Assembly (NCBI GenBank): GCA_964418595.1
Contig: CAYQMF010000148.1
Location: 1 to 14,316, forward strand
Source: CAYQMF01 sp964418595
Lineage (GTDB): Bacteria; Planctomycetota; UBA1135; UBA2386
Direction: 5' to 3'
Length of the DNA: 14,316 bases
Position numbers and translations under genes: made by a program. Shown one piece after another: positions 8,012 through 14,316 of the stretch (its first letter is position 1; each line of letters opens with the position of its first letter). The notes below the pieces were generated by a model, which was given only the letters and a program-made list of their open reading frames with translations, ran no database searches and was not told where the DNA came from.

Positions 8012-10519
8012 CTATTGCAGCGGCCGCAATGGCCGCAGCCCGAGGTTGTCGAACCTCGTGCCCTTCGCGCCGATCTCGATGCGCGCCGTAGCGCGCCCGG
8101 CGTTGGCGTTGCGGCTCCACGCGCCGCCGCGCGCGACCGCCGGTTGCTCGGGCGCGTGAGGCCCGTCCCCCAGGATGCAGAACTCGAACACGTTGCCGAT
8201 CATGTCGTGCAGCCCGAAGGCGTTGGGGCGGAGCCTGCCGACCACGCCGTGCACCGGCATGTCGTCGTCGTACTCCTCCCAGACGTCGTACCGATCGCGG
8301 GGCGCGCCTCGCTCCAGCAGGGTGATGTCGGCGATGTTGGCGGCCACCGGGTCGCCGCGCAGTGACTCGCGTGTGGCCCCCGTGTACCAGGGCGTGGTCG
8401 TGCCCGCGCGGTAGGCGTATTCCCATCGGGTCTCGTCAGGCAGCGCCAGCCCGTGGTGCGCGAGGACCTCGATCGCCGTGGCCTGATCGACGGTCTCGAC
8501 GGGGTGGTCGGTGGCGGGGTAGGTGCTCGGGAGCTGCCCTTCGGACAGCGCGTGCCACTGCGCCTGCGTCAGCTCGCACTTGGCGATGAGGAATGCCGCG
8601 ACGTCGATCGGCCGCGCCTCGGGTTCGTCCGGGTTCGCCGCGGGATCGTGGTTGGGCTTCGACTGGTCGTGCCGCTGGGCACCGAGCCAGGTCTGTTGCG
8701 CCGGAGGCATGAGTACCAACACGATCGCGAAGTCGTTGGCGAGGTCCAGCGAGCCATCGGTGCGACGCTTCGGGATCGACCCCGATCCGTACTGCGCGAA
8801 CTCGAGGAGGCCGGTGTGCGGGTCTGCCCCCAGCGGGACGAGGCCGATCTCCGGACGCAGGGTGATGCCGGCGAAGCGCGCGTCGGACGCGAGGCGCGCC
8901 TGCGCCTGCCGCCACGCCACGGCCGGCTGTTCGATCGTCGCGCGCTGGATCGACTCGGCCACGGCGAGCCGCGCCCGCGCGCGCTGCAGCGACTCGGTGA
9001 GCACCGCGACGATGGACTCGCGCCGCAGGCGCGCTGGCTCGGGTTCGGCGCCTTCGCCTTCGGCCTTGGTCCGCCGCGTGGTCTCGGCCTGCTCGATCCA
9101 CGCGCGCAGCGCGTCGACCCGCTCGGGACGCGCGGGCCAGAGTGTGTCGAGCCCGTCGATGAGCTGCTGCGTCATCTGGTCACCCTCGATCTTCGCCATC
9201 CTGGCGAGTTCCCCGACCAGCCGCTGTGACTCCCGCAGCGCCGCCTGCTCGCGCGCATGTGCGGCGCGCGCCTCCATGAGCAGCAGGAGGCTCACGACGA
9301 GTCCGGCGAGCACCGATGTCGCCACTGCGCCGGCGGCGACGATTGCCCCGCGGTGCCGCCGGGCGAGCTTGAGCAGGCGGTAGGCAAGCGTCGGCGGCCC
9401 GGCCGACACCGGCTCGTCGCGCAGGTGGCGCAGGATGTCGGCGCCGAACTCCCCCGCGCTCTGGTAGCGCCGGGCCGGATCCTTCTCCAGCGCCTTGATC
9501 GTGATCCAGTCGAGATCACCGCGCAGCAAGCGCCTGAGGCCGCTGATGTCCGTACGCCGTTGCGTCGCCATCTGGGCACCCGCGGCGCCGAGCGTGGTGA
9601 CCCGGGTGCTGGGCCTCGTGGGTTCCTGCTCGCGCAGGATCTTGAGCATGCCTGCGAAGTCGGCCCTGCGGAACGCTTCGCGGTCGAACGGCAGCGCGCC
9701 CGTCAGGAGTTCGTAGAGCAGCACGCCCAGCGAATAGATGTCCGAGCGTGTGTCGATCGCGACCCCGGTCATCTCCGCTTGTTCCGGGCTCATGTACTCC
9801 GGTGTGCCCACGATCTGGCCCTGGTGCGTGTACACGGTCTTGTCGGTGAGGCGTTGCTGGGTCGCCTTCGCCACGCCGAAGTCGATGATCTTCGCGTGGG
9901 GCTTCCCGTCCTGCAGCATGACCAGGATGTTCGAGGGCTTGATGTCGCGATGGATCACGCCCTTCTGGTGCGCGTGCTGCACGCCGTCGCAGACCTGCGC
10001 GAACAACTCCAGCCGCTCGCGCATCGTCAGCCGGTACTTGTCGACGAAGGTCGTGATCGGCAGGCCCGCCACGTACTCCATCGCGAAGAACGGCCGCCCC
10101 TCCGGCGTCGTCCCTGCCTCCAGCACCTTGGCGATGTGCGGGTGGTTCATCAGCGCGAGGGCCTGCCGCTCCTGCTCGAAGCGGGCGAGCACTTCGCGAC
10201 TGTCCATGCCCGGCTTGATGACCTTGATCGCGACGCGGCGCTGCACCGGGTGGACCTGGTCGGCGGCGTAGACGACGCCCATTCCGCCCTCGGCGATGGC
10301 TTCGAGGATGCGGTAGGGGCCGATGGTCGTCGCGGACGGTCCGCCGCGTGCTTCCGTCGTCGTCCACGGTCGCTTCGCCCGCGCGCGCAGTTTGTCTGCG
10401 TGTTCGGGCCAGCGGGCGCACAGGTCGTCGATGGCGCGGGCGCGGTCCGGTTGGGACAGTTCGAGAGCGTCGAAGAACGCACTCTCGACTCCGGTAGGAA
10501 GGTTCTCCGCTGGGTCCAT
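8012..10519 (-). CDS. Transmembrane Ser/Thr protein kinase with C-terminal FGE-sulfatase (SUMF1-like) domain
   Basis: This 835-residue protein is a PknB/Pkn1-like receptor kinase. Residues 1-65 form a short helical leader typical of this kinase group. The kinase domain covers about 68-370: glycine loop AEGGMGVVYAA, Lys99 in VAIKVIK, HRDIKPSN with catalytic Asp192, DFG at 213-215, GTPEYMSPEQ at 238-247, then LRGDLDWITIKALEKDPARR and a DEPVSAGPP linker. One membrane segment lies at about 392-414. Outside it is a helical region (415-550, with LWPARPERVDALRAW), then an FGE-like domain (about 555-835) with FLIAKCELTQAQWHAL, LPDETRWEYAYRAG, NAFGLHDMIGNVFEFC and RGGAWSRNA. The two active-site cysteines of true formylglycine-generating enzymes are absent after RGGAW, so this domain probably senses or binds rather than oxidises. 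It is divergent from the Kelch genes. A perfect TTGACA (minus strand, 10565-10560) lies upstream but has no good -10 partner. Confidence 0.95.
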   Translation of the reverse strand: MDPAENLPTGVESAFFDALELSQPDRARAIDDLCARWPEHADKLRARAKRPWTTTEARGGPSATTIGPYRILEAIAEGGMGVVYAADQVHPVQRRVAIKVIKPGMDSREVLARFEQERQALALMNHPHIAKVLEAGTTPEGRPFFAMEYVAGLPITTFVDKYRLTMRERLELFAQVCDGVQHAHQKGVIHRDIKPSNILVMLQDGKPHAKIIDFGVAKATQQRLTDKTVYTHQGQIVGTPEYMSPEQAEMTGVAIDTRSDIYSLGVLLYELLTGALPFDREAFRRADFAGMLKILREQEPTRPSTRVTTLGAAGAQMATQRRTDISGLRRLLRGDLDWITIKALEKDPARRYQSAGEFGADILRHLRDEPVSAGPPTLAYRLLKLARRHRGAIVAAGAVATSVLAGLVVSLLLLMEARAAHAREQAALRESQRLVGELARMAKIEGDQMTQQLIDGLDTLWPARPERVDALRAWIEQAETTRRTKAEGEGAEPEPARLRRESIVAVLTESLQRARARLAVAESIQRATIEQPAVAWRQAQARLASDARFAGITLRPEIGLVPLGADPHTGLLEFAQYGSGSIPKRRTDGSLDLANDFAIVLVLMPPAQQTWLGAQRHDQSKPNHDPAANPDEPEARPIDVAAFLIAKCELTQAQWHALSEGQLPSTYPATDHPVETVDQATAIEVLAHHGLALPDETRWEYAYRAGTTTPWYTGATRESLRGDPVAANIADITLLERGAPRDRYDVWEEYDDDMPVHGVVGRLRPNAFGLHDMIGNVFEFCILGDGPHAPEQPAVARGGAWSRNANAGRATARIEIGAKGTRFDNLGLRPLRPLQ
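8017..8039 (+). terminator. GC-rich hairpin just after the peptidase stop, inside the end of the kinase gene
   Basis: GCGGCC at 8020-8025 pairs with GGCCGC at 8031-8036 around the loop GCAAT. Beyond an A/A mismatch, GC at 8017-8018 pairs with GC at 8038-8039. It starts six bases after the M28 stop and lies over the last kinase codons. No T tract follows, so an intrinsic terminator is only a possibility. Confidence 0.3.
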
Positions 10520-10687
10520 CTCGCGAGGAATCCTGGCGAGGTGTCGATGGCGAGTCCACTGTCAAGGAAGCAGCGCCGTGTGCAGGTCGGTGCGTTCTCC
10601 CTGACCGGAAGTCACGGCGTCGATGCGCCGCTCGGCAAGTGAGAAAAAAAGCTGCGCTTGGTGACTGGGTCTGTCGCCACCTTCCGA
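10520..10687. promoter_or_regulatory. Divergent promoter region between kinase and Kelch genes
   Basis: These 168 bases separate the starts of two divergent genes, so promoters for both should be here. Toward the kinase there is a perfect TTGACA (minus strand, 10565-10560), but the hexamer 17 bases on is ACCTCG, far from TATAAT. A run of seven A lies at 10644-10650. No operator-like inverted repeat was recognised. The claim rests mainly on gene orientation. Confidence 0.4.
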
Positions 10688-12991
10688 ATGCGGGTGTGCG
10701 TGCCTCTGTCGGTGGTTGCGTTGGCAACCACGGTTCCGGTCGTAGCCCAGGTCGCATGGTTCAAGGCGGACGCCCGCTTCGAACATGCCGTGGCGCCCAA
10801 TCCCAACGGGCCGGGCGTCGCGCTGTTCGGTGGCTCGAACGGCTCGGGCCTGCTCGGGGACACCTGGGTGCGGGATGCGAACGGCGGTTGGCGGCAGGCG
10901 GGTGGCGCGGCGGGTCCCGCGGCCCGTCGCGGCCATTCGATGTCGCGGATGGTGGGGGCCGACGACGCGGTGCGGGTGCTGATGGTCGGGGGTGAGCGCG
11001 TGGTGAGGGCGCAACCGGTCCGGTCGCCGGAGACCTGGCGCTGGACGGGCGACACTTGGAGCCTGGGGCCGCCGCTGCAGATCGCGCGCGATGGCCACGC
11101 GATGGTGTGGGACTCGGCGCGGTCGGTGGTCGTGCTGTTCGGGGGCAGCGGTGACGCGGGCCTGCTGAACGACGTAGTGGAGTACGACGGCGTGCAGGAT
11201 CGTTGGGTGGCGCGCAGGCCGGCGGGCCCGGCCCCGCTGCCGCGCTCCGCGCATGCGATGGCGTTCGACGAGAACCGCGCCAAGGTGGTGATGTTCGGCG
11301 GCAGCGGCAACAGGAACGACACGTTCGAGTACGACGGAGCGATGAACGGCGGGAACGGCGCATGGACGGCGATCCCGGTGGCGTCGCCGCCGCCGGGTCG
11401 ACGCGATCACGCGCTGGCGTTCGATCGGGCGAATGGTGACGTCGTGATGTTCGGTGGTCGGAACGGGTCGCAGGCGTTCGCCGAGACCTGGGTGTACGAC
11501 CCCAACGTTCCTGGCTGGGTGCAGCGATCACCGATCACGTCCCCGCCGGCACGGTACGGACACCGCATGGAGTACGACTCGTCGTCGGGCACGCAGGCGG
11601 TCGTGATGGTGGGCGGGAAGAGCTTTGCTGGCGACCTGCTCTACGACACGTGGAAGTGGACAGGATCGAACTGGGAGCCGGCCGACGCGCAGCCTTCGCC
11701 GCGCTCGGACCCGGTGTTCGAGTTCGATGCGGCGAGGGGGCGGAGCGTGCTGTTCGGCGGGTACTCGGGCGATCCATTTGCGCCGCTTGGCGACACGTGG
11801 ACCTGGGATGGCGCACGTTGGAAGCGAGAGAATCCCGCGTTGTCGCCACTCAGTCGGTTCAACCCAGGCGCGTGCTTCGACCCGATTCGTCAGCGCGTCG
11901 TGATGTTCGGTGGACGGACCGGCAACAACATGCTGGGCGATACCTGGGTGTGGGACGGACAGGTCTGGTCCAACGTCACGCCCGCAGCATCACCCACTCC
12001 GCGACACGAGCCGTCGATGGCTTTCGACGCAGCGCGTGGCAAGGTCGTGCTGTTCGGTGGCCTTCAGGACCTGGGCGTTGCCTTCGCGAACGACACGTGG
12101 ACGTGGGATGGAAGCGCCTGGACGCTCGAGAGTCCCGCTGGCCCCGTCCCGAGTCCGCGCTACTACGCTGATCTTGCGTTCGACCACGTGTCACGGAGAC
12201 TGATCCTGTTCGGCGGGTGGGCCTTCCCTGGCGTGGCGCTCAACGACACGTGGGCATGGGATGGCGCGACGTGGACGCAGCTTTCGCCGCTCACCGTGCC
12301 GCCGGCGCGGGTTGCCAGCTACATGACGGCCGACTCGATCCGTGGGCGTCTGGTCCTGACCGGCGGGCTCTTCCCCAACGGTCCCGACTCTGGCGAGGTG
12401 TGGGAATGGGACGGCGCGGACTGGACCCAGCGCGCCAACATCCAGCCGCCGGCCGCACGCAAGTACCACAGCGTGGCGTTCGACTCGGCGCGCGGACGCG
12501 TCGTCATGTTCGGCGGGATCAGCCAGACGACGCTCCTCAACGACACATGGGAGTACGGCACGCTCACGCCCGCGTCGGCCGCTTCCTTCGGCGCCGGCTG
12601 CGCCGGTAGCAACGCGCGGATTCCGGCGCTCACCTGCCCGCCGCCGTACCTCCCCTGGCTGGGCTCGACGTGTCGCCTCGCCGTGGCAGACCTCGCGCCG
12701 AACTCGATCGCGGTGATGTATCTCGGCGCGAGCAACACGCTGTGGCAGGGGACGATCCCGCTGCCGCTCTCGCTCGCCCCCCTGATGCCGGGGTGCAGCG
12801 TGCGGGTCAGCCTTGACCTCGCCGTCGGTTCGGTAGTGAGTCCGAGCGGCTACGTGCCGCTGCCGATCCCGCTCGCTCCCCAGTTGCTCGGCCAGGGCTT
12901 CTTCGCCGAGGCGGTGGTGGTGGATCCGCCGGCGAACAGCGTCGGCGTCGTGCTGAGCAACGCGATCGAGGCGGTGTTCGGGACGAAGTGA
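10688..12991 (+). CDS. Secreted Kelch-repeat protein A, 12 repeats plus C-terminal domain
   Basis: The protein has 767 residues. A signal peptide MRVCVPLSVVALATTVPVVAQ is likely cut after Ala20. Twelve Kelch-type units follow, each with an FGG-like turn (variants VGG, TGG), mostly a DTW-x-W/Y strand end, and a P-x-x-R then FD-x-x-R link. Examples are VVLFGGLQDLGVAFANDTW and LILFGGWAFPGVALNDTW. Twelve units could fold as two six-bladed propellers. The last 141 residues (about 627-767) are a separate domain starting FGAGCAGS with four cysteines and an APLMPGC segment. I associate this type with secreted planctomycete repeat proteins, but have not checked it. ATG at 10688 is chosen because it matches the signal peptide position in the neighbouring paralogue; TTG 10658 and GTG 10661 are alternatives. 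No clear ribosome site is seen. It is probably co-transcribed with the paralogue 16 bases downstream. The binding partner is unknown. Confidence 0.9.
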   Translation: MRVCVPLSVVALATTVPVVAQVAWFKADARFEHAVAPNPNGPGVALFGGSNGSGLLGDTWVRDANGGWRQAGGAAGPAARRGHSMSRMVGADDAVRVLMVGGERVVRAQPVRSPETWRWTGDTWSLGPPLQIARDGHAMVWDSARSVVVLFGGSGDAGLLNDVVEYDGVQDRWVARRPAGPAPLPRSAHAMAFDENRAKVVMFGGSGNRNDTFEYDGAMNGGNGAWTAIPVASPPPGRRDHALAFDRANGDVVMFGGRNGSQAFAETWVYDPNVPGWVQRSPITSPPARYGHRMEYDSSSGTQAVVMVGGKSFAGDLLYDTWKWTGSNWEPADAQPSPRSDPVFEFDAARGRSVLFGGYSGDPFAPLGDTWTWDGARWKRENPALSPLSRFNPGACFDPIRQRVVMFGGRTGNNMLGDTWVWDGQVWSNVTPAASPTPRHEPSMAFDAARGKVVLFGGLQDLGVAFANDTWTWDGSAWTLESPAGPVPSPRYYADLAFDHVSRRLILFGGWAFPGVALNDTWAWDGATWTQLSPLTVPPARVASYMTADSIRGRLVLTGGLFPNGPDSGEVWEWDGADWTQRANIQPPAARKYHSVAFDSARGRVVMFGGISQTTLLNDTWEYGTLTPASAASFGAGCAGSNARIPALTCPPPYLPWLGSTCRLAVADLAPNSIAVMYLGASNTLWQGTIPLPLSLAPLMPGCSVRVSLDLAVGSVVSPSGYVPLPIPLAPQLLGQGFFAEAVVVDPPANSVGVVLSNAIEAVFGTK
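10748..11917 (+). repeat. Tandem duplication, copy 1 (Kelch gene A, first eight units)
   Basis: This 1170-base block aligns with 13071-14240 at a constant offset of 2323 bases with no indel, that is 390 codons. By hand count about 325 of 390 residues are identical (about 83%). Identity is high over the first 360 residues and falls to about half over the last 28, just before the copies part. Confidence 0.9.
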
Positions 12992-12996
12992 CAGAC

Positions 12997-13001
12997 AGGA
13001 G
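12997..13001 (+). promoter_or_regulatory. Ribosome binding site for Kelch gene B
   Basis: AGGAG lies six bases before the ATG at 13008, inside the 16-base gap after the stop of Kelch gene A. It is the clearest Shine-Dalgarno site in the window. It fixes the start of gene B over the TTG at 13002 and the later ATGs at 13017 and 13023. Confidence 0.7.
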
Positions 13002-13007
13002 TTGCCC

Positions 13008-14279
13008 ATGACGCGGATGGACATGTGGATTCTGGTGATGCTTCTCGCCACCGCCATTCCCGCAGCGGCCCAGGTCGCGTGGTTCAAGGCGGACGCGCGC
13101 TTCGAGCATGCGGTGGCGCCCAATCCCAACGGGCGAGGCATCATGTTGTTCGGCGGCTCGAACGGCGCGGGCCTGCTCGGGGACACCTGGGTGCGCGATG
13201 CGACCGGCGGTTGGCGGCAGGCGGTGGGTGCGGCGGGTCCGGCGGCCCGTCGCGGGCATGCGATGTCACGGATGTTGGGGGCCGCCGCCGCGGGGCGGGT
13301 GTTGATGGTCGGAGGGGAGCGGGTGGTGGGGACGCAACCGGTCCGCTCGCCGGAGACCTGGCGCTGGACGGGCGACACATGGAGTCTGGGGCCACCGCTG
13401 CTGATCGCGCGCGATGGCCATGCGATGGTGTGGGACAGGGGCCGGTCGGTGGTCGTGCTCTTCGGGGGCCAAGGTGACACGGGTCCGCTGAACGACGTCG
13501 TGGAGTACGACGGCGTGCAGGATCGTTGGCTGACGCGCACGCCGGCGGGTCCCGCGCCGCTGCCGCGCTGGGAGCATGCGATGGCGTTCGACGAGAACCG
13601 CGGCAAGGTGGTGATATTCGGCGGCAGCGGCAACAAGAGCGACACGTTCGAGTACGACGGTGCGCTGAACGGCGGGCACGGCGCGTGGACGGCGATCCCG
13701 GTGGCGTCGCCGCCGCCGGGCCGGCGCGGTCACGCGCTCGCGTTCGATCAGGCGAATGGTGAGGTCGTGATGTTCGGGGGTCTGAACGCGTCCCAGGCGT
13801 TCGCCGACACGTGGGCGTACGACCCCGCCCTGCCGGGCTGGCTGCGACGCACGCCCACGACATCACCGCCGGCGCGGTACGGGCACCGCATGGAGTACGA
13901 CGCGTCGTCGGGTACGCAGGCGATCGTGATGGTGGGCGGGAAGAGCTTTGCCGGCGACCTGCTGTACGACACGTGGAAGTGGTGGGGGTCGAACTGGGTG
14001 CCGGCGGACACTCAGCCCGCGCCGCGCTCGGACCCGGTGTTCGTGTTCGATGCCGCGAGGGGACGGAGCGTGTTGTTCGGCGGCTACTCCGGCGACTACT
14101 TCGCGCCTTTGGGTGATACGTGGACGTGGGACGGAGCGCGTTGGAGGAAAGAGATGTCCGCGCTGTCGCCTCCTGCACGACTCGGTGCTGGGGGCTGTTA
14201 TGACCCCCTCCGGCGTCGAGTCGTGCTCTTCGGTGGCCGCGGCACCGCTGCCTTTGCGGATACCTGGGAGATGAGATGA
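13008..14279 (+). CDS. Secreted Kelch-repeat protein B, short paralogue
   Basis: The protein has 423 residues. The signal peptide MTRMDMWILVMLLATAIPAAAQ is followed directly by the same mature start as paralogue A (VAWFKADARFEHAV). Eight Kelch units are present, collinear with the first eight of A, for example VVLFGGQGDTGPLNDVVEYD, VVMFGGLNASQAFADTW and VLFGGYSGDYFAPLGDTW. The eighth unit ends abruptly at FADTWEMR, then stop. Units 9-12 and the whole FGAGCAGS domain of A are missing. The last unit, VVLFGGRGTAAFADTW, is one residue shorter than unit 8 of A and looks partly like unit 9 of A. The other two frames past the stop show no Kelch continuation, so a simple frameshift is not supported within the window. 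It may be a working short propeller (eight blades) or a degraded duplicate. It probably shares the transcript of A. Confidence 0.88.
   Translation: MTRMDMWILVMLLATAIPAAAQVAWFKADARFEHAVAPNPNGRGIMLFGGSNGAGLLGDTWVRDATGGWRQAVGAAGPAARRGHAMSRMLGAAAAGRVLMVGGERVVGTQPVRSPETWRWTGDTWSLGPPLLIARDGHAMVWDRGRSVVVLFGGQGDTGPLNDVVEYDGVQDRWLTRTPAGPAPLPRWEHAMAFDENRGKVVIFGGSGNKSDTFEYDGALNGGHGAWTAIPVASPPPGRRGHALAFDQANGEVVMFGGLNASQAFADTWAYDPALPGWLRRTPTTSPPARYGHRMEYDASSGTQAIVMVGGKSFAGDLLYDTWKWWGSNWVPADTQPAPRSDPVFVFDAARGRSVLFGGYSGDYFAPLGDTWTWDGARWRKEMSALSPPARLGAGGCYDPLRRRVVLFGGRGTAAFADTWEMR
13071..14240 (+). repeat. Tandem duplication, copy 2 (Kelch gene B)
   Basis: This is the partner of 10748-11917. It begins at the signal peptidase site (CAG GTC GC) and ends in the eighth FGG turn. 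The signal peptides before the block are only weakly alike (about 20 residues each), so similarity starts almost exactly at the mature N-terminus. The duplication is in direct orientation. Confidence 0.9.
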
Positions 14280-14289
14280 GAGGGTCGGT

Positions 14290-14316
14290 GCCCCACGCAG
14301 TCCCCGAGAATGGGGC
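14290..14316 (+). terminator. Possible hairpin after Kelch gene B at the window edge
   Basis: GCCCCA at 14290-14295 can pair with TGGGGC at 14311-14316. Alternatively CCCC at 14302-14305 pairs with GGGG at 14312-14315 around GAGAAT. It is 10 bases after the stop of gene B. The following bases, where a T tract would be, are outside the window. Confidence 0.25.

Noticed and set aside
10560..10565. Perfect TTGACA as a full kinase promoter
   Set aside because: No -10-like hexamer lies at 16-18 bases; a single box is not enough to call a promoter.

Overview
The window is very GC-rich bacterial DNA, densely coded on both strands. Its content suggests a member of the Planctomycetota or a close relative. 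The signs are: a membrane Ser/Thr kinase with an outward FGE-sulfatase-type domain; a Tat-exported aldo/keto reductase; several secreted proteins whose signal peptides end in Ala-Gln; Kelch-repeat proteins, one ending in a Gly-Cys-Gly-Ser type C-terminal domain that I associate with planctomycete secreted proteins; and few Shine-Dalgarno sites. This placement is an inference from gene content. No rRNA, tRNA or CRISPR array was seen.

Layout, left to right. (1) 1-1460, minus: a NuoE-NuoF fusion (HoxF/FdsB-type NADH-binding flavoprotein), cut by the left edge. (2) 1550-2635, plus: a secreted protein of unknown function, divergent from (1). (3) 2636-3121: a 486-base non-coding gap with a 27-base near-perfect inverted repeat and many CAGAAG/CTTCTG words. 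(4) 3122-4939, minus: the translational GTPase TypA/BipA, with a candidate promoter at 5007-5035. (5) 5094-6104, minus: Tat-exported aldo/keto reductase. (6) 6236-8011, plus: secreted M28 zinc peptidase with a C-terminal PDZ domain, divergent from (5). (7) 8012-10519, minus: transmembrane Ser/Thr kinase with an FGE-like C-terminal domain; its stop codon directly abuts that of (6). (8) 10688-12991 and 13008-14279, plus: two tandem secreted Kelch-repeat paralogues 16 bases apart, divergent from the kinase. The second is a shorter copy of the first.

The genes do not form one pathway. TypA and the NADH-binding subunit are housekeeping or energy genes. The rest is an envelope-directed set: peptidase, exported reductase, surface sensor kinase and secreted beta-propellers. 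The most notable points are the mosaic Kelch duplication with loss of the C-terminal domain, the kinase whose FGE-like domain lacks both catalytic cysteines, and the inverted repeat between genes (2) and (4). I did not find a clear new multi-gene defence or metabolic system.
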